DNA of 64,000 nt from Terfezia claveryi (Eukaryota > Ascomycota > Pezizomycetes > Pezizales > Pezizaceae), in NCBI GenBank assembly GCA_015179025.1, contig WHUX01000266.1, positions 1 to 64,000 on the forward strand, written 5' to 3'. A program made the position numbers and the translations under genes. Within the stretch, counting starts at the first letter, position 1, and each line of letters opens with the position of its first letter. Below the pieces are notes generated by a model. The model saw only the letters and a program-made list of their open reading frames with translations, did no database searches and was not told the origin of the DNA. This document shows positions 51,266 through 62,772 of the stretch, piece by piece.

Positions 51266-51335
51266 TGGAATGAGAAGTTTTGCATAGCAACATTAACAGC
51301 GAATAGATAGATGAATGGCCAATAAAGGGACACTT
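51266..51335. repeat. Direct repeat copy B, abutting the Copia LTR
   Basis: This matches 50864-50932. The differences seen are C-to-T or G-to-A relative to copy A (CACTAAC/CATTAAC, GACAG/GATAG, CCAGTAA/CCAATAA), a RIP-like pattern. Confidence 0.8.
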
Positions 51336-51338
51336 TAT

Positions 51339-51971
51339 TGAAAGGTTTCTATGAGCGGAGATATCACGGTAGTAATTATGGAGTTGGTAGCGGTGGACAG
51401 TAGTGCTATTAAGCAGAGAGTGTAAGCGAGCAGAAGTGCGAGAGAGCAAATGGTAGAACTATATCAAGAGTAGACAGTCTATTGAGTCTAATCGAGATGT
51501 ATATAGAACTAGATACAGGAGTAGGAAACTCGTATATAATGGTATGAGTTGAGGGTAAAGATCTAGTAAGAAAGTCTAAGTTACATAACCTAAGAATAAT
51601 ATATTGTGCATATGTAAATGAAGAAATATATAGAGGTGTGTGACTGAGACAGTAATATGAGTTAATGAATATAATAGAAAGTTATAGAAGAGGTGATTAT
51701 TAAGTCTTGACAACTAAGATAAGTAAGTAGTAACTTTAAGTAGTAAAGCAATATTATACAATAATAATAGATATTAAGTTAGGAAAGTAAGTAAAGATAA
51801 TAAAAACATATGAATGATATATGAAAACATATGAAAGAAATAATACAGAAGTTTTTAATTGAGTAGCAAGTATCTGTATTAGATATTAGTATAATAAGAA
51901 AGTAATTGTAAAAGAGAATAATATATAATATAGAGATACTTAACTATATTGAAAGGAAATAATTATTTTCA
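51339..51971 (-). repeat. Copia LTR, 3' LTR in element orientation
   Basis: This 633-bp LTR runs TGAAAGG to CAACA on the plus strand (TG..CA). It is the less mutated of the pair: GCGGAGATATCACGG here is GTAGAGATATCATGG in the other LTR. Confidence 0.9.
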
Positions 51972-51984
51972 ACACTCTTTCTCA
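51972..51984 (-). other. Polypurine tract
   Basis: Minus-strand AAGTGAGAAAGAG sits directly before the 3' LTR, as needed for plus-strand priming. Confidence 0.7.
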
Positions 51985-52916
51985 CTTGTTATCTCATGAT
52001 TAATCCTTTAAAATAGGAGAACTATAGACTAGGAGAGATTTTTATATATATATTCATTGAATTATATTTACTAGAAATATATAATAATATAATAGTACTA
52101 GAGTTAATAAGTTTGCAGATAAAGTAGTGAGCAATATTAATGTATTTTGATTTATTAGAGATTTGAGGATTATAAGATAGGTCAATAGAGCTATTATTAT
52201 TATAGGAGAGAGTAGAAGGAATATCTTTAATTAAAAGCTTACTAAGTGTGTTCTAAAGCCAAATTTATTATTAAGTAATAGTATAACTAGTAATGTATTC
52301 TACTTCAGTAGTAAAGGTTATTATATATTTTTGTTTTTATGATCTTTAGTAGATAGTATAAGAAGCAAGCTTGAAGATATATTCTGAGGTTATCCATTAA
52401 GTATTATAGTATCTAACAAAGTCTAAATTAATGAATCCTTTAAGTGAAAGAGGTTCTCCAAGTTTATAGGTTAAAGTTAGATTGCAAGTACCCTTAAAAT
52501 AGTATAGAACTCATTAAACTACTCCAAAATGATTCTTTAATAGTTTGTAAAAAAATTGTAAGAGAAAAGTTATAGAAAAAGCTAAATTAAGATATATTCT
52601 AATAACTGTATATATAAGTGATCTAATAATTTGTTGATAGAGGGAGATGTCAGTAACCTTATCTTCATCTATATATTATTAAAGAGTATAGTTTAAGTTA
52701 AGAAGAAGAGTGATAGAGTTGCAGTCTATCATACTGAAATGTTCGAGGATCTTGTCAATATAGGAGGATTAGAATAGTATGATACTATACTTAGAGTACT
52801 TAATTTGAATTTCTAGAAGTCAATATAAGTTACTTATATCAGTTAACTTAAACTTTTATTTAAGTAACTATTTAGTAGATATTATGATAGCTGAGTATTT
52901 ATATCTGAATAAAGTA

Positions 52917-53168
52917 ATCATCAGGAAAGAAAATAGTTTGTCTCCAGTGTCTCTAGAGACAGTATTGCCACTGGAGACAAGGTGTGTCTCCACGATTGGC
53001 AGAATGTCTCCCAGTGTCTCTAGGAGACACTGAGAGACACTGAGAGACACATGGGAGACACTCAGGAGACACCAAGGAGACATAAAAGACATAAAAGACA
53101 CCAGAGACAACCCTGTCTCCTGGAGACACCACCTGGCGTCCCGATGCCACTTTTTTCTTGCTGATGAT
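52917..53168. mobile_element. Hairpin-like insertion in Copia RT, rich in GAGACA
   Basis: A 252-bp block interrupts the reverse transcriptase relic just after the LYIDNII codons. Its ends are inverted (ATCATCAGGAAAGAAAA against ATCATCAGCAAGAAAAA). The interior has well over ten copies of GAGACA or its complement TGTCTC. It is GC-richer than the surrounding element, so it arrived after the host element had decayed. Confidence 0.75.
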
Positions 53169-56100
53169 ATTGTCAATATAAAGGGTAAGTATAATTATAC
53201 TAGACTTATGAATAAATACACAGGAGTTAAAAGTATAAGTAGAGAAACCTATTGTTAGAAGAAAAGATACTATTTATCTATACTATTGATAAGGAGACTA
53301 CTTTAATCTATAAATAGATCGGTTAAGTTTAGTATATCTGCTGTCAATTTAGGTATCTTTTAGGAGTTGTATATAAATAATTTTATTCAAAGAGCTATAA
53401 AGGAAAGCTCCATTGATATTCATTTATTGAGGTTTCTATTAGAAGTCAGTAGATAGAGCAATAAAAAGGTGAAGAAAGTTATATCAAATAATAGGAGAGA
53501 AGATTTTATTGAAGTCTAAGCCAGGTTATTAAGAGAAACTTTGAGCAACTAGATGAGCTTTGTACTGATCAATATTTCTATTAGTATCTTACTTAATCTT
53601 AAATACTCATTTGCTTCTAATAATATTCTTATTCTATAGTATTGGAACTACTTTCCAAATATTTTGATTATTTATAGCTTCTAGCTTATTGTTTATAGCC
53701 TTTCTTTATTAGGCAAATTAATAGCCTGTTTGAAGATTCAAGGTTCATTACTATATTGTAGGACTAAAGTAATTAATACTTGGTCTGCTTTATTATCCTT
53801 ATTAAAGACTTTAGGTAGGTCTTTGATTAATCTAGAATAACTATCAAACTATATCTTTATACTAATTATAGGGACAATGGGAGCTTATATAGTTCTGAAT
53901 TTAATTAGCTTAAAAACAGCTCAACTTGCCTTAATGATAATTGTAGGTCTAACTATTTTTCTGCTAACAATTCAAGTAAAGTTTCGATCAATAGAATTAT
54001 TAGGTAAAGATTGTTAAAGGTCTTGAGGAAGAGAAGTAAGTAGTAAATATTTATCTTGATTTTGAGGTAGAAGAGGTAAGTAAATTTGTGAAGTTAGTTT
54101 AGGTATAGATCTAGGAGCTATTAGAGGAGAAGATAATATTGTAGTTAATATTAGAGGAATAAGAGAAAAGAAAGTAGTTGTATCTAATATTGTTTCAATC
54201 AGATAAAAAAGAGTTATACTAAGAAACCATACTTTATAAATAAGTGAGTGTTACTTAAAATACTATTCTTCTACTTCTTTTAGATTCCATATATACTATT
54301 GTTGCTAGAGATATTCATTTAGGAATTTTAAGCTAGTATATGGCATTACTTTAAGTAGAGAAGTAAAAAAGGAAAAAGTATTCATAGTTAGTGACTGTAA
54401 TAAATTAGTTGAGTTAGATATAGGTGAAGGTACCCCTTTTAGAGTTGTACTTGGTTTGAAAGTAATATTTTGTACTTAAACTATATATATATGCTTTCTA
54501 GAAGGTATATAGACCTTATAGATAGCTATGCTATTAGTATAATCAATGAATATACCTTTCTCAGCCTGTAGTAAGCTACAGGTCATTGTTCCTTATATAT
54601 ATATATATAATATTCCTTACCAAAGGGTAGAAGGTGAGAGATAATAGGTTTATTACTATAAAAGACCTTATAGAGAGTCTTCTCTTTGACAGCACTATGA
54701 GGTAACTGATTTCAGAGATAGGTTGAAGTTGAGTATACTTTAGCTTAGAATCTTTTGTTTATATTCATTAATATAGCCCTTATTATATTCTGTATTGTTT
54801 AGTTAAAGTATTTAGCTATAGTATTAGATTCATAAGAGTAAGAGGGTATTAGTTCATGTATAATACCTTTGGACTTAAAGAACTATTTGAGATCTTTATT
54901 AACATACTCTCTACTATTATTAGTATAAAACCATTTAATATGATATAATATTTGGTTTTTAACTAAGATAATGAAGTCTTAGATTGATTTAGTGGAGTCA
55001 AATTTCTGTTTAAAGAAGTAAACTCAGGAAGCATAAGAGTAGTCATTAATAAGTATGGTAAAGTAGCTTGCTCTACCAAAAAAGAGTGTAGAGAGTTTAC
55101 TATTAAGATCTAAGTAAATAAGTTCAAGAATATTGGAGGTACAAGATGTTATAGACTTAGAGATAAAATGAGTAGATTTAGTGAGTATATATAGCTTGTA
55201 ATAATAGTTATCATAGGGTATTAGGAGAATATTACTATCAGAGTAAAGTTCTTTATACTTGAGGACAGTAATAGCTTGATAACTAAATAACTAATACTAG
55301 TAATTGATTATTTTTCGAAAAGAAGAAACTAATGCTTTTTTATTTAACTTAATAATAAATGAGAGACTTCTAATAATTCTATTATAAATAACACAGAGTT
55401 ATTGTCTTTCTTTATAATATAAAACTCAGAGTCCATAGAGAAAGTAGAAAGATAAGATCAAATAGCATTCTAAGAAAATAGTAAGTAACTAAGAGAAGGA
55501 ATATATCAAATATTAATAAGATAAATAGTAAAAGTAGAGCTATCAGGGAAAGAATAGTTAAGAAGAACTGTCCCTGTTCCTTTAGCTTTAAGGAGATTAT
55601 TGTGAGCTCCTTTTATAGTTCCACTATCCTCTGAAAAGTTCTTGAAGTTTCCTATATTGTTAGTCATATAAGTACTATATACTGTATCGAATTTCTAGAT
55701 AGTTTTTTAGGATAGGTTTCTAATACTAAGAGCCTTGTCTTTGGAGCTACTAGAGCTACTAATGATTAGTGTCTGTTTTTTTTTGTCTTTCTTCTTTTTA
55801 TCTTTCTTCTTATCCTTGTTTGACTTCTTTAACTTTTAGTACTTTTACTATATATGACATATATATTTACTGAGTTGATGCTTCTTATAATAGGTATATT
55901 CAATATCAAAGTCACTATTATATTGTTATAATTGCTGCTGTTAAGGCTTGTTTTTCTTCTTGAAGGAGGCAGAAAAAGTAGTATCTTATTTTTTAATTTT
56001 AGAACTAATAGAGAGAAGGTATAGTTTTGTATCAATATAAGTGAGGTTGGATATAGCTAATAGATTGTCTACTATATTAGAGTAGTATTCAATGAGAAAG

Positions 56101-56750
56101 GAGAGGAGAATATTCCTTTTGACTTTGTCTTTATTAAGGAAAGTATCAAAAGATTTATAATATTAACTTAAGGAGCTAGTAAGAAAGTAAAGTCAAGACT
56201 ACTTAGTCTCATATTGCTTAATAAAATTAGAGAAGGAGGTAGTGGGAGTATAGGTTGAGATTAAGCTGAAAAGAGTATATAGGTAATATACAAAAGAGAA
56301 TAGAGTATTATAGTAATACTAGTCTTTGAGATGAGTTTAAATTTTATATAATGAATCAAACTTAGAGACAACCTTTAGTATAGGTTTACTGATAACCTGT
56401 ATTAGTATGAGGATAGCTTGATTTTCTATTACTGCAAAGAGTTATTTCTCTTCTTGTATTGTATTTGTTATAAGTTTGAGTCCTTCAATAATAAGTTCTT
56501 TATAACCTATACCTCTTATAATCATCTTAACAGTATTAGTCTAATCTTTATAGTTATCTTTACTAGTAAGTAATTTAATATTATTAAGTTTAACTAGAAT
56601 AGGCTTGAAGGCTTTTAGTAGTCAAAAGATAGAGGGTACAACCTTTTCTTTACCACTAGAACTAGATCCTGAACTAGATACTATTATATAGATATATGTA
56701 GGAGAGAAGGTAAATACGAAAAAGTTATCTAGTTGTTCTAAGATTATTTC

Positions 56751-56763
56751 AGGCTCATAACCT
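56751..56763 (-). other. Primer-binding-like site
   Basis: Minus-strand GGTTATGAGCC begins two bases inside the 5' LTR, the place and type of sequence used for tRNA priming in Copia elements. Confidence 0.6.
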
Positions 56764-57665
56764 ATTGAAAGGTTTCTATGAGTAGAGATATCATGGTAGT
56801 AATTATAGATTTAGTAGTAGTAGATAGTAGTACTATTAAGTAGAGAGTATGAGCAAGCAGAAGTGTGAAAGAGCAAATAGTAGAACTATATTAAGAGTAG
56901 ACAGTTTATTGTATTAGGAAAGATTTTTAGGATGGCTCTCATACTTTTTAATAGTATTGGGTAGCATTAAGTGGTATCGAGTAGCATTGAGTAGTATTCA
57001 GTAGTATTTAGGTGTCTCTAGTAGTATCCAGACAAATCTTGAAACATGTTTCTTGGATGCCACTAGAGACACCTGGATGCCATTAGATACCACTTATTGC
57101 TACTAGATGCTACTTAATACTACTTGATACTATGAGGAGGCAAACTTTTTGAAATTAAAATCTTTCCTGATAACTGAGTCTAATCAAGAAGTATATAGAA
57201 CTAGATATAGGAGTAGAAAACTTGTATATAATAGTATGAGTTAAGAATAAAGATCTAGCAAGAAAGTCTAAGTTTCATAACTTAAGAATAGTATATTATG
57301 TACATGTAAATGAAGAAATATATAGAAATATATAACTGAGACAGTAATATAAGTTAATAAATATAACAGAAAGTTATAAAAGAGATAATTATTGAGTCTT
57401 AACAATTAAGACAAGTAAGTAATAACCTTAAGTAGTAAAGCAATATCATATAATAATAATAAATACTAAGTTAGGAAGGTAAGCAAAGATAATAAGAACA
57501 TGTAAATAATATATGAATATATTAAAAAGAAATAATACAGAAGTCTTTAATTGAGTAGCAAGTATCTGTATTGGGTATCAGTATGATGAGAAAGTAATTA
57601 TAAGAGAGAACAATATATAGTATAGAAATACTTAACTATATTAAAAGGAAATGATTATTTTCAAT
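56764..57665 (-). repeat. Copia LTR, 5' LTR in element orientation, interrupted
   Basis: This LTR is homologous to 51339-51971 along its length, with an insertion at 56913-57172. Nearly all differences are T for C or A for G, including the terminal CA, now TA. Confidence 0.9.
56913..57172. mobile_element. Second hairpin-like insertion, in the Copia LTR
   Basis: A 260-bp block absent from the other LTR is bounded by ATTAGGAAAGATTTT and, inverted, TATCAGGAAAGATTTT. It shares the TCAGGAAAGA-type end and GTGTCTCTAG / CTAGAGACAC with the insertion at 52917-53168. The arms form an imperfect palindrome (GCATTAAGTGGTATC / GATACCACTTATTGC). It is more AT-rich than its relative. Confidence 0.75.
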
Positions 57666-57836
57666 ATACTTTACCTAATATATATGAGTATATATACTTG
57701 TAATATAGTATAAATATAGAGTGTGAATATATAGTGCAAATATATAAGTGAGTATATAGATATAAGATATTTGAGTATATAAATATATTACTCTGTAACT
57801 CTACTCTTACAATTCTCTCACAAACTATCAAAGGAT

Positions 57837-58330
57837 CACTTTAGAGCAGTTAAACAAGTCCTATGCTACCTTAAAGGTACTTGTGACCTCACTTTGACCT
57901 ACAAACTCGGACAACCTCTTTCATTCAAAGGATTTACTGATTTAGACTTTGCTGGATATTGTGACACTCGACGGTTGACCTCAAGATATATTTTCAAGCT
58001 CATCTCTTATACTATCTGCTAGAGATCACAAAAACAAAAATGCGTGACAACCTCCACTACCGAAGCAGAATATATTGCTAGTTCTACTGCTGCTAAACAA
58101 CAAATTTGGCTTCAGAATGTATTAAGTGAGCTTTCTATCAAAGATATTCCTTCTGCCCTCTCTTGTAACATAAACTGCTCTATCAACCTGTCTCATAATC
58201 CTCGAATCTCTAATAAGTCAAAACATATTGACTTTGCTTACTACTTCGTCTGTGAACTCATTAACTCTGGCACTATCATGCTTTTGAACATTCCTAGTAA
58301 ACACAATCTAGCAGATATATGCATAAAGGC
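57837..58330 (+). mobile_element. Copia RNase H fragment, opposite strand to the full element
   Basis: One frame reads HFRAVKQVLCYLKGT, FKGFTDLDFAGYCDTRRLTS, the STTEAEYIASS RNase H motif, QIWLQNVLSEL, SKHIDFAYYFVCELI and NIPSKHNLADI, the standard Copia C-terminal order. One stop (TAG near 58021) replaces the usual Trp. There is no RT upstream and no LTR. It has far less C-to-T decay than the adjacent element, so it has a separate origin. Confidence 0.85.
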
Positions 58331-58552
58331 TAGTGTGCGCCACGGGGTGAGTCGGTCCGAGTTTCTGGCCCTTACAACTCGTTTGGCTATTAACTCGCCT
58401 CGGTCTCTGCCTACTGCAACTCGCCTCGGACCACTTCGCTGATTAATCAGTGATCTACATATTACTCGCCAAGATCCCTTACTAACCTCGTTCACACTTG
58501 TGCATTTGCCAAGTCCAGGGTTTTCCGTTCTTTCCCCTATTCGTCCATGCAT

Positions 58553-58760
58553 ACGGCTTGTCACGGATTGCCCGTCTTGTCACGGATTGCCACTTTTGTC
58601 ATAGATTGCCAGTCTTGTCACGGATTGCCAGTCTTGTCACGGATCGCTCGTTTCGTCTTCCAGCATGGCACCGATCCCACTAAACCCCGTTCCTGTCCCT
58701 TTGTATGGTTTTTGCCAATGTCACCATTCTTAGTCACGGATTGCTTCTGCTGTCACGATT
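58553..58760 (+). repeat. 19-bp tandem array with TGTCACGGA core, left of the hAT gene
   Basis: Five units of about 19 bases (CTTGTCACGGATTGCCAGT and variants) lie at 58558-58652. Two more cores occur at 58733-58760. The core is shared with arrays at 62412-62565 and in two introns of the transposase. Confidence 0.85.
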
Positions 58761-59485
58761 TCTAGAACCATTCTTTCAAATTTCTCTCTTACGTTCTCTA
58801 TGCTCTGTTTGTGCTGCCATACGTCCACACATTCTATATCAAACATCCTACCTACTCGTCCCCATGTTATCCTTTTCCTTGCACCCAAATTTCTCACGTT
58901 TGCTTCTAATCCCTAAACCCTCCATCCGCCCTATCTTAATAATAATTCATACATAAATGCTCTTAAGATTCCTACGTCCACCCAAGAAGTGCCCACAGTT
59001 CCACATCGTGAATTATTCCCATTCTCCCCAAACTCAATTTACATCCCGTAAGTAATCAATGACTAAAATAAAAAAAATAAAAAAGAGTATCAAACATGGA
59101 TTCATCATGAGAACTAATCCACCCTGGTGTCGCTCGTCATAATAATCACAATTCAACCAAAAAAACAACACATTAAGGAAACCCATGCACAAAAAGAAAC
59201 CCACCCATACAAGGGAAGCTAATAGGAAAAAGCAAAACTCAGGTATAAAGGACAAAGGAAAAAAACAATGAACAAAGGATAATTGACCATACCTACCTCG
59301 GTTTGTGCCCCCTCAAGTATGCAGGCTCACACTTTGTAATTCCTACGCTGAGTGGGCCGTAACTTTTTCTGGAGCCTCATTGCCATTGAAGGCGTCAGGT
59401 TGACGGATGGAGAGGCAGGGCGCTTAGTCCCGCGATGTGGGGTGCAGGGTGTTGGGGTCCCTCTTTCCTCCCTCAATAGGCTGCC
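58761..59485. other. Non-coding stretch downstream of the hAT transposase
   Basis: No gene is seen. An open frame at 59034-59255 (minus) is hydrophobic but unsupported. The element's terminus should be here or to the left; I cannot identify a TIR. Confidence 0.45.
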
Positions 59486-60239
59486 TTAGAATAAGCCAAT
59501 TCCTCCCGCTGACTGCGCACTGAAATTGTGGAATGGGCTAGAAATCTGAGAAGTTGTATCTCCCATATCAAGATCATCTCCCTTAAACTCTTCCTCTCCC
59601 TCCACGCTACTCTCATACTCTGACACCGTATCACCATTTCCTGATAGTCCATCTAGAGTGACTGGCATCATGCAGCAGAGGAATTCTGTGTCATATCTGA
59701 GAGCCTGTCTCTCCTGGCTCACATCAATTTCATCATGATCAGCTAATCCTTCTTCCACATGTGCAGGAGTGTTCTCAGGGTCTGGTTCTGTATATTTTGC
59801 GTGTATCGAGTCCCAAGATTTCGTCAACATTAGCGCTGTGATCATCTGGTGACCCATTCGGTTCCGGCGGTAAGGCAAAATATCTCGAGCACTGCTGAAT
59901 ATACGCTCAACAGCCACAGATGTCAGTGGAATACTCAATATGTCCCTTGCCATTCGTGCTAGCGTCAAGTATTCAATGGCATGAACCTTCCACCAGGATA
60001 GGGGATACTGCCCATCTAGTATGGCCAGACCACTGGTTAAGTATCTCTTGACCTCCGGAATATTCTCTGATTTGGTCACTGTCCGCTCTTGTAGTCGACA
60101 TATGATGTAGGATTGCTCTGAATCGTCGAGGCGACTCTTCTGAGCCTGGGGCTCCAGTGCATACCTGGTGTAGTTAATATCAAAATATTCCTCAAACTGT
60201 ACTCTAAGTACCCAATAAGGTCAGATTCTCATTCGTTTC

Positions 60240-60298
60240 ATAATGTCACGGATACATCTGTTGTCACGAATGCATCTGTTGTCACGGAATGTACTCCA
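60240..60298 (+). repeat. TGTCACGGA motifs in the last transposase intron
   Basis: Three units (GTCACGGATACATCTGTT, GTCACGAATGCATCTGTT, GTCACGGAATG) lie inside the intron 60323-60204. Confidence 0.8.
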
Positions 60299-60984
60299 TA
60301 ACGTTCGTAGAATTGATACTTACTGGTAATATTCTATGTATGGTATGCAGTCAACAGCCTCCTGATTCATGGTAGGATCCTGTACCGAGACATTTCCCCA
60401 ATCCGCGTACAAGGATAACTTCTTAAATGGATCCAGGATAGTCGCTAGATTGTAGATGAGTGATTGTTTTTCCGTTCTCGAATAATACTTCTGCAATATG
60501 AGGTGACAGCCTTTCATTGCGCACAAAAATCCTGGTGCCCACGTCGCGCTGGCTGGAAGTTTGTGTATACGTTTGCGTTGTTTTTCGATGTGGTCGAAAA
60601 TGTCGTTGTAGATGAATAACGCGTTGTGTATAGTCGCATGCTGGCCTGTGGAAATAGCATGTGTATAATCAGAGAGCAGTTTCAGAAAAATTATAGCCTC
60701 CTGAACTTGGGCCCATTCTTCTTTACTCAGCTACAATAGGCTATACTTTCCTTCAGTTGTAGTCAGACTGATCCATTGTTCAATGTATGACTGTAGTCGC
60801 AATGCTCGTATAAGCATGTCAAAGGTGGAGTTCCACTGAGTTCTGACGTCCTGTATGAGGCCCATTGGCACGGGAGTGTCATTTTGGAGTTCTTTGAATT
60901 GTGCCAACCGTTGAGGACTAGCCACTATAGCTTTACACAGCTCCCGAACCTGGAAAACTGTTAGCACATGGGATTGGGGGATAG

Positions 60985-61065
60985 GATTCCATGACATTGT
61001 GGAATTCCATGACATGTGGAATTCCGTGACATTGTGTAATTCCGTGACATGTGGAATTCTGTGAG
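60985..61065 (-). repeat. TGTCACGGA motifs in the second transposase intron
   Basis: Four units on the minus strand (ATGTCACGGAATT twice, ATGTCATGGAAT twice), spaced 17-20 bases, lie inside the 144-base intron 61093-60950. Orientation is opposite to the intron array at 60240. Confidence 0.8.
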
Positions 61066-62120
61066 GGGTTATTGCAGAGCAAATATGACTAACCTTGCAT
61101 ACTGATCGCGCAAATGTACCTAGCGCATACCCTTGCAGTGCTTTGATTGAAGTCTCCACTTGAGGAGCAGATAAGATAGTGTCATTATTATCTGGGCTTG
61201 ACTTAAGTTCTTTCATAAACTGGTTGCTCACCAACGCGATAACATGTGCAAGGCAGGGAAGTCTATATTGCTCCGCATTCCACTTTGGACAGAATACATT
61301 TGCCTGTAAATGCTTGGCCAGTGCTATGTTGACACTAGCATTGTCTGAGACAATAGCTAAGACCCGGCTTGTGATACCCAAGTTCAGATTATTTGGCTTA
61401 GCTTATTGGCCAGTTGTACTGCATTATGAGATTCCCCTCCAAGGAATTGGAATCCGATAGTATGTTGACGCACTTGCCATTCTTTGTCTATGTAGTGGAG
61501 TGTTGTACCCATAAATACTAATTTATTAGGTGAGGTCCAACAGTTAGTGGCGAGGTAAAGCAATGTATTGTCTGGAAGGCTTTTCTTGAGCTTCACTTGA
61601 ATTTCCGCTGCATAATGATGTATACTACACCGAAGTGTAGTTGCACTAGGGATATTTATTCGAGGCCTGAGAAGGTTTAGGAGGTGGTGGAATTGTGGAT
61701 GCTCGATTGTCCGGAAAGGTAGGTTGGATGCAATGACTGTTTTCATCAGTTCATGTTGAAATACATCATCACTAAATTGAGGAACTTGTATAGCAGTAGT
61801 AGTTGCAGCCTACGGATAATATCAGTCTGCGTATTCTGCATTGGCACGGATTATATAATTACCCTCACAAACATGTTGGCAATATCCTCCTTCTTTCGCC
61901 CAGTTGCGGCGTGGTATCTCCTAGAGCTCAGGTGTAATTTCATGTGTGTCGTACCCAAGTTGAATGCACTCGGGTGCTGTAACGAACTGTTGCAACCCAA
62001 GCAATATATGAAAGGTTCTCTACTACTGACCTTTGTGCCTTGACCAAATTGAGCCCAGTGCATTACCGTTCGCAGTTTGGAATCCCATCGTGGTGGGCTA
62101 ATATTGTTTCGATTCAGCAT

Positions 62121-62411
62121 GTCCTTGGCAAGATTGTCACGGACTTTGCCGGCCCATTCGGTCGTCTCCCACCATTCTGTGAAACAGGCAGACTTCTCGG
62201 CCTCCTACTTGAACGCAGTACCCCCTAGAATCCTGGTGAGGGACGAATCTATCGCAAATGAAGGGACCAGGACGTTTGGAGAGATAGACATATTGGTAAA
62301 AGGGGTTGGCGGTTGATACTTTCAGGCTGTTGTAGTTGGTAGACTGGTCAAGCAATACATCAGGGAATTGAACATATTTATTAACTCTCTAGGACAGAGG
62401 GGACAGTATCA
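62121..62411. other. Upstream region of the hAT transposase
   Basis: This probably holds the transposase promoter. No distinct element or gene is recognised. Confidence 0.4.
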
Positions 62412-62565
62412 CGGACTTCTGTCACGGAAAACTACTTCTGTCACGGAAATCCGCTACTGTCACAGAAAACCACTTCTGTCACGGAAAACCACTTCTGTCA
62501 TGGAAAACCACTTCTGTCACGGAAAACTACTTCTGTCACGGAAAACTACTTCTGTCACGGAAAAG
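62412..62565 (+). repeat. 19-bp tandem array with TGTCACGGA core, right of the hAT gene
   Basis: Eight units of CTTCTGTCACGGAAAACTA and variants have an exact 19-base period. The array is 290 bases upstream of the transposase start, in the same direction as the left array. Confidence 0.9.
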
Positions 62566-62772
62566 TGGGTGGCTTCGAGAGGCGCATATCCAATGCCATA
62601 GGTACTTGTAGTACCTCTTCAATTCAAAAACTCAACGTTGTATACAAGGTTACACAAGTAAGGATACAGTAGGAAAGAAATGTCAGTTATTGGCCGACCC
62701 TTGCGCATCTACTGCACACCAAACCCAATTCCAATCCAAAGCCGCAATCCTCCGCGCAGGCCAATGCGTACT

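Larger units (their letters stand above)
51339..57665 (-). mobile_element. Dead Copia-type LTR retrotransposon, heavily mutated
   Basis: Two LTRs beginning TGAAAGGTTTC flank an interior read on the minus strand. After the right LTR comes a primer-binding-like GGTTATGAGCC. Next lies a decayed gag region (about 55830-56300). An integrase relic shows the ESNTIAKYFN block (about 54870-54800), matching the usual ESNGIAERFN. A reverse transcriptase relic shows LNRSIYRLK, FLLTIGFSTYTFNSC and LYIDNII (about 53340-53150, usual YVDD). A purine tract lies before the left LTR. This integrase-before-RT order is Copia. CAG and TGG codons have become TAG repeatedly, so no protein can be made. The interior is very AT-rich. 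No clean target duplication is seen. Confidence 0.9.
59486..62120 (-). pseudogene. hAT-family transposase with one stop and one frameshift
   Basis: Exons are 62120-61863, 61809-61094, 60949-60324 and 60203-59486, with GT..AG joins. The N-terminus has a BED-type zinc finger (CLGC..THMKLHL, about residues 41-68). The middle carries LYLATNCWTSPNK, FQFLGGESHNA, AIVSDNASVN (catalytic-core type), LPCLAHVIALV and RTQWNSTFDML. The end has the hAT dimerisation domain (YPLSWWKVHAIEYLTLARMARDIL.. split here, SVAVERIFSSARDIL, RRNRM). The frame breaks once near 61385 (one base missing between SQII and LGITSRV), and TAG at 60731-60733 replaces a probable CAG. Two decays in an otherwise clean gene mean recent inactivation. 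An acidic C-terminal tail follows the hAT domain. Confidence 0.9.

Noticed and set aside
52868..53176. 102-codon minus-strand frame with VSLVSP-type repeats
   Set aside because: It lies within the GAGACA-rich insertion; the repeats are a by-product of the DNA motif.
58553..62565. CRISPR-like reading of the regularly spaced 19-bp arrays
   Set aside because: Eukaryotic context, units are head-to-tail repeats without unique spacers, and they surround a transposase.
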